Source of the DNA: a virus
Reading direction: 5' to 3' (one strand)
IMG/VR virus record: IMGVR_UViG_3300021962_000212
Span: 1 to 42,990 of that record
Length of the DNA stretch: 42,990 bases
Below, piece by piece: positions 29,601 to 34,956 of this stretch (its first letter is position 1; each line of letters opens with the position of its first letter). Under the pieces are notes generated by a model that was not told the origin of the DNA, made no database searches, and saw only the letters and a program-made list of their open reading frames with translations. The translations under genes were made by a program, and so were the position numbers.

Positions 29601-29903
29601 GACTTCAGAATCAATTAATAAGAGACCATAAGATTCTGGAAATCCCGCAGTGGAAGTTACATTTATTGTGGTATCAAAAAAAGTTACATCAGATATTAAT
29701 TCGGTTGACTCAATTAGATTAGTTAAAGTATCAACTTTAATATATTGATCAATGTTTTGAAGGATATCACTTACGTTTCCTTGACTTTCTAAAGAAGTAT
29801 AATATTGTGATAAGAATTCGGAAACAAGAGGAAACTCTTCTAAAACAAACTGAGGTAGTTGATTTTCAACGATGGAATTGATTTTGATTCTGGTTTCTGT
29901 CAT
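17664..29903 (-). CDS. Giant virion protein (4079 aa) in the gp7 position, YHYH-type motif
   Basis: The N-terminus MTETRIKINSIVENQLPQF, the LSILFLKEFLIKVKKQVTPGF stretch and DFYSSKGTDNSFKILFGALYG belong to a cyanophage structural protein family found between gp6 and gp8, where T4 encodes the wedge organiser gp7 (1032 aa). The N-terminal 250 residues probably anchor it in the baseplate. Near residues 1245-1265 is IIGWAYDGNPIYGPYGY, the signature of YHYH-type domains. At least six degenerate repeats start with an HGxxTGDxVxY-like strand followed by YYV (near residues 594, 828, 941, 1748, 1911 and 3051), several ending in GSGTHxF. More than ten GxGY modules are spread over the length. It is about four times the size of gp7, so I infer an anchoring head and a long beta-repeat shaft. 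The gp7 assignment is positional. Confidence 0.88.
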   Translation of the reverse strand: MTETRIKINSIVENQLPQFVLEEFPLVSEFLSQYYTSLESQGNVSDILQNIDQYIKVDTLTNLIESTELISDVTFFDTTINVTSTAGFPESYGLLLIDSEVITYTSKTSTTFEGCVRGFNGVTSYKTKDELTFTETEAQEHSASTIVSNLSILFLKEFLIKVKKQVTPGFEERELYSELNENLFIKQSIDFYSSKGTDNSFKILFGALYGQNVEVIRPRDYLIQPSDAQYRITSDLVVEEIEGNPEDLVNETLYQKDSDGEIIAQGTVTKVEKIRRGEKDYYTISLDSDYDKDIQPVGSVYGNFLIHPKTKNILTTISGSNTLEVDSTVGFPKTNGNLVIDLENGTSLSVTYTKKTLNQFLECNGITQDIPESTEIKTNGFASSKDENVKIRIMSVLSKLNLPDNTHFYSKEDIIKIKTLGIDLKDYKSNNWFFNISVKYEVKSIELLDSSDKSYIINLYDDHFFKIGNSVSLLSSSGVEYTGFVISFINEKSFTVQLGSENILLDTSLLYFAKKNITKVSSENYPSVNQYTSNIQNIYYENDESLYVSASSLPTYLNRTLKINDRSIVFSGTFVPDDVEDLTKGTTLDLGISHGFYTGDSIVYKPSPTNTLGISTGVYFIKKVSDTQVKLARSRTNIFTENFVSVDGTVTNAKFELTDFTYRNLSTQALESQKLIRKISSPENDGNTYETNPGLTGIFVNGIEVLNYKSKDNVYYGPIEKIIPIAPGSGYDIINTPTVTITDPIGFGAEAHCSVIGGLERIDIIDPGFDYLEDPKINITGGNGSGASAVAKLISFDHSVSFNSQGSAGLVKLNPVNTIGFSSHHKFRDAEEVVYVTDGQSPIVGGISTISGLSTNSTYYVSVQDAFNIKLHRSFEDAVAGINTFQITSYGVGNHSFKSKNKKKKIGSIVIENSGTNYQNKLTTTSVSGINTALNVITITDHGYQSGEIIVYNATETSVGGLSSNTSYYVTRVDDNHFRLSQLGIGTVGVTTSFYYDTKQYIDLTSVGSGTHKFNYPEIQVTVTGRIGVSTLSGQDFNAVIQPVFRGEVQSVFVQSGGEQYGSEEIINYNRQPLFDFNSGSGIQLTPVISNGQIVDVLINSPGSGYNSPPTLQINGTGVGAILTPIFSNGSLVEVKVIYGGIGYRSANTSIDVIPAGSGAKLEAQIKSWKINLVERLIQNSQIPEDDGILSTGLNNEYGLEYTHAYAPRNLRSSVQGSRFKDGKKVYVQDLQLLNDKELDSNAHSPIIGWAYDGNPIYGPYGYSSKTGGAVKCLVPGYVKKQNIINDPSRPSTSIYSEGLFVEDYIYDGNGDLDEHNGRFGITPEYPNGVYAYFTSINNGLVESSGLFQNYKKPVFPYVIGPSYKSRPINFNFESTSNQDNIDINQTGWRRNISPYNISLYDYILNPNTIKSQNSIVKSISTGSVDSIGIETGGQNYKVNDKVIFSGSSIQSAKAKVSLIKGKLVNQISVATSSFDDVQFYPYNQEFIGFTSVPHNYLNNDLVTFTGKYDYKKSGNITVNANNLALISGVGSAQYTGLVTYFSVTGNLGFPNIKENDIYQIGSEEIKVLNIDPVSSRIRVLRNQNGTTGVTSYSAGIALTEKPRKFKLNFGISTSYNFDIDKEFYFNPNESVGLGTTSGVGINSTFFVSVNNFNNQVSIGTGSTTFLFFNNLSDLQNYKSGGYIDIVNATNTSFNTTKQKIIGIGATSIKINFDSSSLSGVGVTAYVNKWNILEIPTQSIYIKDHNLNTGDSLIYSSNGGTRLSVSTNGSSSFVLGEKSIVYVAKISNDLIGISTIKVGVGSTGTFVSAGSTIQSGILYFTSVGTGNTHSFKTNYTNTLSGQISKNVVTVSTAETHGLSLLDNITVNVKPGISTTITVKYNDYNRRLVVNPKTFSTIDIVNSIITINNHGYYTGQKVIYTATTPASGLVNHAIYYVVVIDSNKIKLSNSYYQATKVIPEVINISSSQPGTISSINPPISLIKNQTVVFDLSDTSLSFIGAGITYSAFDFRLYKDERFIEEFNTTESSTIFELTKTGNIGIDSTAKVTLSLNDNVPNNLYYKLIPINLNINSQTKKEIIIDSDVSGYNQLTLLESGYNGNHVVVGVTTESFKYNILEIPESISYSTGIEYYTNSSSVIGSIYEINLKNGGRGYSVLPGITSIASNSGTGAILNPISNSIGKIVSTEIQDIGFDYPSDYSIRPKPNLPEILILDSLSSFDYIGISSFGRNYNTPPNLVVIDGLTNKVIKDVDLTYQSGDSQVTILKNSTEISKATPRIVPVNNSNGIKIKNIVFNNSTKDVTVTLGSSFSDPEDFPFFVGEKVLIEGTSVGIATTEKGYNSSNYDYALFTVKSVDPKLGGANGIVTYSLSEYISNGEIPGNFNSFYSSGKIIPQSHFPIFNPVLKKNNFYRGEDVYSSSALGTVEFWDPINQYLKVSTDQNFKVNEIIRSKTLGSVSLIKNIIKFDSDYGLNSYSKLRKGWNTETGFLNNNLQRIHDSDYYQYFSYALKSQKDLDTWNDSVSNLNHTAGFKKFGNLIIESNPIFSGISTDQNQGDFSGTADLSRFIDLNCVQDFDLARENNLIIDGIVSSDEIIFNSRIIQDYIESIGNKVLMIDNISNQFNSNPRSTSFSTIDSFTLSDFRSQKYIILVKDRKLSNEVQVSLVSLVNDTNNGFLNQYGVNSSNDLGFFDFNITGTEGNLLFYPIKSKFNDYYTANVSFSLNDVVSGVGTVDLGNSVRIRTNTTTIPTGTNTSTTIVGIASTYRSSKVLVQIGATDSSYYEYDEITYIHNGSEVFFIDYGQITTDNFISKSTSGIGTYNAYISGNNVLIDLIPNDSTTVDYVVNTFNVSLANTSLSGVGTQTIGGASLDSSSVSIAASTSPVANIISSYSSTFNSGLPQNDCSYSIISIEDKTNSQYQISEFLTITDLSNNECYILEFGTLNSGNSLGITTAGILGEHTKTYFTPIANIDVDVKVFQVALQLSDQTFDLSLINGGLHYDYGTYVGTDNDIKKSFNLTHKNDPIFQKYFDGGSSSVVRTNTDVIRIPNHFFVTGEEVEYSYSGTGSNSIGIATTSIPGIGTTDKLPSTLYIVKINDLDVQVASSASNALKSIPNVLDITAVGIGSSHIFTSKNQNKKSIISIDNLIQSPVTSTAVTTTLSKNVGLFDSLITISGISTIFGGDLLKIDNEIMRVTSVGVGSTNTISVLRPWLGTGLSTHTSSALVTKVFGNYNIVDNTLYFDEAPYGKVPILNPTNRPDELDYIGIATGATFTGRVFLRSGEENTSTEPYAQNYIFDDISDNFNGSDKTFVLKTDGSNVTGISTDNAIVLINNIFQGPNAPNIIDNYNLVENSGITTITFIGNSAATHDVNTASIPRGGIILSIGSTQGFGYQPLVSAGGTAIVSTAGTIQSISIGNSGSGYRVGIQTIVNVGVKAIGSEDSNIEFVGIASISNGNIVSVAITNPGVGYTSSNPPIVVFDYPLSYSNIPLIYSSQSSSGVGTGLVADIVVGQGSSVISFELKNLGYGYKQNEILTVSIGGTTGIPTNTSLSFSEFQITVDKIKSDNFAAWTVGRLQVIDPLDSLFDGNRKTFPILINGNQTTIRSRRGSDVDVQATLLVFINDVLQVPGSGYTFNGGSILRFTEAPKEGDTSKILFYRGTGDLDTQNVDILETIKVGDSVSLKDESIELTENDRVVTEITSSDVINTNLYPGPGVSKVDALLRPLTWCRQTEDMFVNGSYVAKDRNIYEPYINPNTNIIQNVSTGSTSIFVESVKTFFDSEKEYVHDGTTEKPQNKILIISQDNITSAAATAVVSSSGTVSSIIISDGGVGYSTIPTITIAGPIGFGTTVSQNTAKATATISNGVVTGIAITTSGLGYSSSEPPAVLIESPSLNYEVIDKVSYDGDFGLITGINTTSVGVASTGIVFDFFIPNNSVLRDGKTVKVGIATTGISGIQTGYYFVVSKSNVGKGLTSLNSSGGVVGIGTTFIDNIYQVAAVSIAQTAVAGVGITNVAKVTVSVSGYNGLTGLGFSGFYGEYSWGRILTPVRSTPEQFTTYANTGGISTSPIVQRYNRLKYIGYSTS

Positions 29904-29907
29904 TTTA

Positions 29908-31818
29908 TTATATTCTTACGAGGTCTCCGTTAGTGTAACTTGATGTAACTTTATATGTTGATCCAGATATATCTGAACCAGAAGAAATTTCATCCGACAA
30001 CATATTTAATACACTTTTATTAACATCTAATTGCAAATATAAATCTTGCAATCCAATGACATCATTTGATTTTGGAACAGCAGAAATTTCAATTATTGGT
30101 TGAGAAAAAGAAGTTTTTGAAGTAGTACTTATATTCACTGGATATAATCTTATCTCACCCTTTACATAATCAATCTTACCAACATTCTTTCTTACAACTA
30201 TTGGTTGTGTTGCAGACTGTAATTTAAAGAAAAAGATACTTCCAGTTAATCCATTGGAATCTGGAAGATCTGACATATAAAGAGTATCGTTAATTCCAGC
30301 AACACGGAATCCCGAAGATTTAATATTGTATCCACTCATATTTTTAATATGAAACTGATTTCCATAACAAATTTCATAATCCGCAAATTTATTAACTTCT
30401 GCTCTTAAATCACGTCTCATTATAACTTTGGTAATATTAGATGTAATTGCAGAATTAGAGTCATCAATTATTTTGAGGTACTTACTGTATTTGAATCTTG
30501 CTCCATATTTGTTAAGTTCCTTTGAATTTGCATAGTTTTTAATATTATTGAAAATAATGTCTTTTAAATTATTTGCATCATTAGTTGCGTTTGCATTATA
30601 ATATGCAGTAGTATCCGTTTCTAGATATAGGTATTTGAGATCAATGATTTCTGGAACAATGCCAGCAACTGCATATCTTCTCAATTCTCTCTCAATATTA
30701 TCTTTAACTTGATTCGAAACAAATGGACCATTAATTGGTTTAATGCTTATAAAGACTCTTCCATATTTTCGAGGTGTTAAGTCCTCGCCACCAAAAACAG
30801 AAATAGATTCTGCTTCTGAATAGATTGAAGGTATGATCGTCTCATAATCTGTTGCAGTAACTGCACGATTTTGTGAAGAATACTTTCTTGGTGCGTATTT
30901 TTTGATGGATTCAACAGATTCAATTTCTCTTCCATTTTGTGATGAAGAATTTGTTGTAATTAATGAGATTCCTGTTGTAACTACTCTATTATTATTATCT
31001 ACAATACGTCCATTGAAATTAAACGATGAAATACCATTACCACTTTCTCCATTTGTTACATTATAAGAAACTTCAATATAATTTAAGTTTTCAAGTTTTT
31101 TACCAAATACTCCATCTCCAAAAATCAATTCATATCTCTGATCTTCTATTTCTTGGATAAAAAATACTCTCGACTCAAAATTGATATCAAAAAGATTTCT
31201 TGACAATTTGTATACGTTTTTAACAGTATTTAATTCACTATCTCTTACAAAAACACGAATAGAATCAACATCAATATTTGCATTATCTAAAATAAATTTT
31301 TGATTTGGATTATTTGCATCGACAGTAAAATTATTAATAATATAAGTTCCTTCATAGATATTGATGTTTTCAAATAAAGCAATACCATTTACTACAGGAA
31401 CAGTAATATCTTGTGGAATTGTAAATGAGAAACTTTGATTTCCAAAAGAACTACTTGAAGTACAAATAACTCCATTTTTAATTGTTAGTGTAAGTGGATT
31501 AGTAGTAAATCCTGTCGTATCTACAAAAAATGAGATATTTGCTTTTGATGATGCGCGAGAATGTGGAACGTATCCAATGTTACGTGCAAGAGAGACTACA
31601 TTTTCTCTTAGTGTTGCACTATCAATGAATACCTCATTGCTAATCATATTAGCATTATATGAGGAAATATATGTATTATATGCTAAAACATCAACCAAAG
31701 TTGAAAGATTGGATCCTTCAAAATCATAATCAGTAAAATTCGAATTCGCTCTTAGATACTCGCGAATTGAACTTTTTATTTGATCGAAATCTAGATTTGT
31801 AAAATTAACTAGTGCCAT
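29908..31818 (-). CDS. 6: Baseplate wedge protein gp6
   Basis: This 636-residue protein has the N-terminus FDQIKSSIREYLRANSNFTDYDFEGSNLSTLVDVLAYNTYISSYNANM, followed by ATLRENVVSLARNIGYVP. This is the typical gp6/J-like baseplate wedge start, and T4 gp6 is of similar size (660). Further hallmarks are YELIFGDGVFGKKLENLNYIEVSY and KKYAPRKYSSQNRAVTATDYE. Gp6 dimers form the inner iris ring that links the wedges. It abuts gp25 without a gap and ends five bases before the 4079-residue gene, so the three are one transcription unit. Confidence 0.96.
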   Translation of the reverse strand: MALVNFTNLDFDQIKSSIREYLRANSNFTDYDFEGSNLSTLVDVLAYNTYISSYNANMISNEVFIDSATLRENVVSLARNIGYVPHSRASSKANISFFVDTTGFTTNPLTLTIKNGVICTSSSSFGNQSFSFTIPQDITVPVVNGIALFENINIYEGTYIINNFTVDANNPNQKFILDNANIDVDSIRVFVRDSELNTVKNVYKLSRNLFDINFESRVFFIQEIEDQRYELIFGDGVFGKKLENLNYIEVSYNVTNGESGNGISSFNFNGRIVDNNNRVVTTGISLITTNSSSQNGREIESVESIKKYAPRKYSSQNRAVTATDYETIIPSIYSEAESISVFGGEDLTPRKYGRVFISIKPINGPFVSNQVKDNIERELRRYAVAGIVPEIIDLKYLYLETDTTAYYNANATNDANNLKDIIFNNIKNYANSKELNKYGARFKYSKYLKIIDDSNSAITSNITKVIMRRDLRAEVNKFADYEICYGNQFHIKNMSGYNIKSSGFRVAGINDTLYMSDLPDSNGLTGSIFFFKLQSATQPIVVRKNVGKIDYVKGEIRLYPVNISTTSKTSFSQPIIEISAVPKSNDVIGLQDLYLQLDVNKSVLNMLSDEISSGSDISGSTYKVTSSYTNGDLVRI

Positions 31819-32220
31819 TTATCGTGTTGGCTGAAGTGCAAATGATAACTGTTGAGGTAAAACGTCAATGCCTACAATTCTATAATTTATAGTTACATTG
31901 AACTCATTATTATCATAGTTAGGAGAGACAACCACCTCAATTAAATCAACTCTTGGTTCATAATTTCTAATAGTATTTTCGATTTCATCTTTAATAACCG
32001 ATGCAGATATGTCATCCATATTCTCAAAAAGAGAACGACTCACCTTTGAACCTAGATTTTCATTAAAAAACTTTTCTCCTGGATATGTAAATACTAAATT
32101 TCGAATAGAGCGAGCAATTGCAGTCTCATTTTTAAGTGCAATGAGGTCATAATTGATTGGATTGGCCTGAAATGTCATACTCAGGTCTTTGAAACCTTTA
32201 CTGACTCGCTCTAAAGGCAT
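31819..32220 (-). CDS. 25: Baseplate wedge protein gp25 (lysozyme-like fold)
   Basis: This 133-residue protein is of T4 gp25 size (132). It contains ALKNETAIARSIRNLVFTYPGEKFFNENLGSKV and LFENMD, then IENTIRNYEPRVDL, the usual core of the gp25/GPW family that binds gp6 and connects wedge and sheath. The ATG is followed directly by the family start PLERVSKGFKDLSMTF. It is the first gene of the baseplate unit gp25-gp6-giant-gp8, with an AATAAATA late promoter 30 bp upstream. Confidence 0.96.
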   Translation of the reverse strand: MPLERVSKGFKDLSMTFQANPINYDLIALKNETAIARSIRNLVFTYPGEKFFNENLGSKVSRSLFENMDDISASVIKDEIENTIRNYEPRVDLIEVVVSPNYDNNEFNVTINYRIVGIDVLPQQLSFALQPTR

Positions 32221-32249
32221 AAAAATGTATAAAGATATAAAATCTGTAT

Positions 32250-32257
32250 TATTTATT
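32250..32257 (-). promoter_or_regulatory. Late promoter AATAAATA upstream of gp25
   Basis: AATAAATA on the minus strand overlaps the TAA stop of the 85-aa gene and lies 30 bp upstream of the gp25 ATG. It fits NATAAATA and would start the 24-kb baseplate operon. Confidence 0.6.
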
Positions 32258-32510
32258 CGCCTTTTTTCGATTCATAAAGTGGTTCTGTTCCATAATTCCA
32301 GTCATCATAATCCTCATCATTACGAATTTTTGAGTGAATTTCGTTTTGATGATAAAAATCATGTTTTTTAGGTGTCAATTCATCATTTGCAATCTCACGA
32401 AGCATTTTTTGCTTCTGAATTTGAGTTTCCCACCCATATTCACTACTCAAATACTGAGTTCCCCACTCATTTCGCATAAAATTTTGATCTTTATCGACTT
32501 TTTTGGTCAT
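32253..32510 (-). CDS. Conserved hypothetical protein, 85 aa
   Basis: This 85-residue charged protein starts MTKKVDKDQNFMRNEWGTQY and ends NYGTEPLYESKKGE. An AGGAG ribosome binding site stands eight bases before the ATG, and the start lies inside the end of the 223-aa gene (20-base overlap). It is rich in Trp, Tyr, Asp and Glu in its second half. I do not recognise a family function. It is the last gene before gp25, and its stop codon is part of the gp25 late promoter. Confidence 0.75.
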   Translation of the reverse strand: MTKKVDKDQNFMRNEWGTQYLSSEYGWETQIQKQKMLREIANDELTPKKHDFYHQNEIHSKIRNDEDYDDWNYGTEPLYESKKGE

Positions 32511-33162
32511 TTTGTGCTCCTGATTCGTTAAAATCAGAACTTTTTACGGGGTTGCTATCCCGAATATCAACATAAAATCCTCTTCGAAGATAATCTTCGT
32601 CTTCAACAAAGATAAAACTATCTATTTGTTTTACTTCTTCTCCTTTCCAAATTGGAATTGCAATTGAATTACCATAACGAAAGTCTGGATTGCGTCGAAA
32701 ATGCACTTCAATAAGTTTATTTCCAATAAATTCACAGTTAATCCATTCATAGTTTCCTTTTAGGTTGGTTAATACTTCTGGAAATTGAACTTCTTGTTCT
32801 ATTTTAGTCCATTTTTTCCATTTGTACAGCGAATCATTACTATCTCGTTCACCTAATATTACAAGTTCTGCCTTTTTATCTCTAAAATCAACACTTATAT
32901 GATTTCCATGGAACCTTTGACACCAAAATTCTGATGGATGAAAGTCATCAGTGTATTTGTAAATCCATTCAATACGAGAAAATCGTCCCATACCAAGTAA
33001 ATTAATACTTGGTCGGACGATATAATAGTCTGGAGATGGAACAGAGGTCCCTACAGGACCACACAGATACCCCAGAGAGTGTGATAGAAAAAGTTTGTTA
33101 TATACCCACAAATCATCCTTATGAATTGAATTCCATTCATCTACTGGATCTGTGTAGTACAT
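32491..33162 (-). CDS. Conserved cyanophage protein of unknown function, 223 aa
   Basis: The protein starts MYYTDPVDEWNSIHKDDLWVYNK and carries LGYLCGPVGTSVPSP, IVRPSINLLGMGR, a PSEFWCQRF segment and FRRNPDFRYGNSIAIP. These Gly/Pro-rich loops and aromatic strands look like an enzyme or nucleotide-binding fold, but I cannot assign a reaction. I recognise the overall type as conserved in T4-like cyanophages next to the gp25/gp6 block. It overlaps the downstream 85-aa gene and the upstream 75-aa gene by 20 bases each, so all three are coupled. Confidence 0.8.
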   Translation of the reverse strand: MYYTDPVDEWNSIHKDDLWVYNKLFLSHSLGYLCGPVGTSVPSPDYYIVRPSINLLGMGRFSRIEWIYKYTDDFHPSEFWCQRFHGNHISVDFRDKKAELVILGERDSNDSLYKWKKWTKIEQEVQFPEVLTNLKGNYEWINCEFIGNKLIEVHFRRNPDFRYGNSIAIPIWKGEEVKQIDSFIFVEDEDYLRRGFYVDIRDSNPVKSSDFNESGAQNDQKSR

Positions 33163-33368
33163 ACGTTAAATCCTGATGGATTGTTTCGATGAAGAGTATA
33201 GTTCTTCTGAATACGAATGTCCGAATTTTTAAAAGTCCAACATTCTCCATTACTATCTAGAAAGACAACCCATTCAAGATCATGTTCTTGAGAGCGATCG
33301 ATCATAAAAAAAGCCCAACCATTACCTTTAGGAGTAATGACTGGGATTTGAGGATTAAGTTGAATCAC
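33141..33368 (-). CDS. Conserved hypothetical protein, 75 aa (GTG start)
   Basis: This 75-residue beta-rich protein contains GWAFFMIDRSQEHDLEWVVF, then SNGECWTFKNSDIRIQKN. The start is GTG, sharing bases with the TGA stop of the 47-aa gene (GTGA overlap), which argues for coupled translation. The WVVFLDSNGECWTF pattern looks like a small barrel. Its partner is probably the 223-aa protein it overlaps; this is positional inference. Confidence 0.75.
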   Translation of the reverse strand: MIQLNPQIPVITPKGNGWAFFMIDRSQEHDLEWVVFLDSNGECWTFKNSDIRIQKNYTLHRNNPSGFNVCTTQIQ

Positions 33369-33508
33369 CGACCTTGACCGCGATACCTCTTCTTACGTCC
33401 ATTACGAGAGGTTGCACTAAGTAGTGTACGAGCAGAACGTCCTTGACGAGTCTTCTTCGGTGCTCCGGGTTCAAAAATAGTCTTATTAGATCCACCGCCT
33501 TTAGCCAT
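33365..33508 (-). CDS. Small Arg/Lys-rich protein, 47 aa
   Basis: This 47-residue protein starts MAKGGGSNKTIFEPGAPKKT, and its C-terminal half is strongly basic (RQGRSARTLLSATSRNGRKK, then RYRGQGR). It probably binds nucleic acid or an acidic protein surface. The ATG lies eight bases before the stop of the 53-aa gene, with GGAGGA about ten bases upstream as ribosome binding site. It is too short for standard ORF cut-offs but is framed by tight overlaps on both sides. Function unknown. Confidence 0.75.
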   Translation of the reverse strand: MAKGGGSNKTIFEPGAPKKTRQGRSARTLLSATSRNGRKKRYRGQGR

Positions 33509-33662
33509 TTGTAATTTCCTCCATTTCAATTAAATTAGGATCAATGTCTTCTCCTGAGTAAAAACGCTCTGAGAAGTCTTGTAGGATCTCAGCACAGTCT
33601 TCTGCACTGAGATCTTTATAAATTTTACGCCCTTTGTATAAAAGATTGTAAAGTGTACTCAT
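33501..33662 (-). CDS. Small acidic protein, 53 aa
   Basis: This 53-residue protein starts MSTLYNLLYKGRKIYKDLSAEDCAEI and continues with LQDFSERFYSGEDIDPNLIE. It overlaps the upstream glycosyltransferase gene (TAATG) and the downstream 47-aa gene (8 bases). The SAEDCAEILQDFSERFY helix is a protein-protein interaction type, but no family is recognised. It probably belongs to one mRNA starting at 34454-34483. Confidence 0.75.
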   Translation of the reverse strand: MSTLYNLLYKGRKIYKDLSAEDCAEILQDFSERFYSGEDIDPNLIEMEEITNG

Positions 33663-34429
33663 TAGATTACGCGAGTTTTTTCATGTCCAACTCTAATACG
33701 AGGATCGCACCAGATTTCAAAGCCCGCCTCTTTTGCATCGAGACAGAATGAAACATCCTCACCACACATATCCTGAACTTGTCCAGATTCAAATTGTTGC
33801 ATCTTAGGTGCAAACCAAGGATACTCAAGATTCTCAAAGACACCCTTCTTAATCAGAACCCAACCAAAACCAGTATAATCAACTGTGAAAGGCTTTCTGC
33901 GCTTTTGAATTGAATCAACGGTTTCATGATTCATTACACCACCATTCTTGCGGAAGTCTTCTTCTTCTAACCAGTGTGCTACTGAGGTCGTGTGACCATC
34001 TTCTGTGGCATACCAACCAGCAACAACTTCTTTCTCTTCACCTTCTTCATTCAGTGCAACATCACAGAGTTGCCAGAACTTTTCTGTGTTAAAGACAATA
34101 TCCGAGTCAATCCAAAGTTGATAATCATATTGTAGTTTACCATCCCAAGGAATTTGCTTCGGACCACGGAGAACATTTGCACCAAGACATTTGCATCGTG
34201 CAAAGTTAACCATAGAAGAGTAATCTTGAGAAATCTGAATACTCATTCCATTTTGTACAAGATCAAAACAAAGTTGTACAAATGCTTTTAGAAAAATAAA
34301 CGAACATCCTCTACCAGGAAGACAGAAGACAATCGACTTACCTTTCATCCTTTCTTTAATCGCATCATAATCCCATTCTTGTTCTTTGGGCTTAGGTGCT
34401 GTTGCTTTTACTGTAAATCCTTTTGCCAT
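33662..34429 (-). CDS. Putative GT-A glycosyltransferase, 255 aa
   Basis: KSIVFCLPGRGCSFIFLKAF near residues 31-50 forms the first strand and loop of a nucleotide-sugar domain. LWIDSDIVF carries the DxD motif (D108-S109-D110) that binds the metal and sugar nucleotide in GT-A enzymes, preceded by a conserved ARCKCLGANV region. FTVDYTGFGWVLIKKGVFE and GEDVSFCLDAKEAGFEIWCDP are acceptor-side motifs seen in phage GT2-like enzymes, ending with VGHEK. Substrate unknown: virion or DNA modification, or host surface glycan, are possible. It has a sigma70 promoter of its own upstream and no Shine-Dalgarno, unlike the late genes, so it is probably expressed early. Confidence 0.7.
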   Translation of the reverse strand: MAKGFTVKATAPKPKEQEWDYDAIKERMKGKSIVFCLPGRGCSFIFLKAFVQLCFDLVQNGMSIQISQDYSSMVNFARCKCLGANVLRGPKQIPWDGKLQYDYQLWIDSDIVFNTEKFWQLCDVALNEEGEEKEVVAGWYATEDGHTTSVAHWLEEEDFRKNGGVMNHETVDSIQKRRKPFTVDYTGFGWVLIKKGVFENLEYPWFAPKMQQFESGQVQDMCGEDVSFCLDAKEAGFEIWCDPRIRVGHEKTRVI

Positions 34430-34453
34430 AAAATTAACAAACCTTCAGATCAA

Positions 34454-34483
34454 TTTTATCAGTCTATATATGCTTTTGTCAAT
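34454..34483 (-). promoter_or_regulatory. Sigma70-type promoter upstream of the glycosyltransferase gene
   Basis: On the minus strand TTGACA (34478-34483) and TAAAAT (34454-34459) are separated by 18 bp, with the start codon 25 bp further on. This is close to the host vegetative consensus and suggests early expression of the 34429-32253 gene string. Confidence 0.7.
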
Positions 34484-34488
34484 TCGCC

Positions 34489-34683
34489 TCAATGAGAAGA
34501 ATTGAGTAATACTTCCTTATTCACATAAAGTTCTTCATAACTTAAATCTTCTTTTGTAAGATCCAAATCAAGTAGATCAACCATTCTGTGCATCATCTCC
34601 CAGGTCTCAGAGAATTTACTCTCTGATAAACTGTGATACACACACCGATCCTTTGCATATATGTGATAAACCTTTTCAGTCAT
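34489..34683 (-). CDS. Conserved hypothetical protein, 64 aa
   Basis: This 64-residue protein starts MTEKVYHIYAKDRCVYHSLS and continues with ETWEMMHRMVDLLDLDL and SYEELYVNKEVLLNSSH. I recognise the type as widespread in T4-like cyanophages and usually placed near this block; no function is known to me. It ends just before the glycosyltransferase promoter, which lies in the gap between the two genes. Confidence 0.8.
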   Translation of the reverse strand: MTEKVYHIYAKDRCVYHSLSESKFSETWEMMHRMVDLLDLDLTKEDLSYEELYVNKEVLLNSSH

Positions 34684-34715
34684 AAAAATATTTTCCGGAA
34701 TTTTTTTAGTACTTT

Positions 34716-34874
34716 TTATTTTGTAACCGCATTATATATCAGAACCAATAAAAAACCAACAGTACCTCCGAAGATCGTAAAGCATTGCCGTGGATACCTT
34801 ATTAACCATCCCGCAAAGACTACCTTCCAAAAATTCCAATAAGGTCTACTTTTTTTTCCTCTTACGCGCACCAT
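34716..34874 (-). CDS. Small single-pass membrane protein, 52 aa
   Basis: This 52-residue protein starts MVRVRGKKSRPYWNFWKVVF. It has a positively charged N-terminus, a WNFW aromatic girdle, and one hydrophobic helix FTIFGGTVGFLLVLIYNAV near residues 32-50. The positive-inside rule puts the N-terminus in the cytoplasm. It overlaps the end of the 36-aa gene by 29 bases in another frame, so the start choice is uncertain, but the frame is open and membrane-like over its full length. Could act on the host membrane; function unknown. Confidence 0.6.
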   Translation of the reverse strand: MVRVRGKKSRPYWNFWKVVFAGWLIRYPRQCFTIFGGTVGFLLVLIYNAVTK

Positions 34875-34956
34875 TTGCTTTTGCTTGACTCTTGTAACTC
34901 TTACAACGTTTATCTGGTCTGGACTTACCGTTCTTATGAATCCAACGAGTAAACAT
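34846..34956 (-). CDS. Very small Lys/Arg-rich protein, 36 aa
   Basis: This 36-residue protein starts MFTRWIHKNGKSRPDKRC and ends ANGARKRKKK, with about 40 percent basic residues. A GGAG ribosome binding site stands seven bases before the ATG, which supports real translation. The ending resembles DNA- or RNA-binding tails and the 47-aa basic protein at 33365. Function unknown. Confidence 0.6.
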   Translation of the reverse strand: MFTRWIHKNGKSRPDKRCKSYKSQAKANGARKRKKK

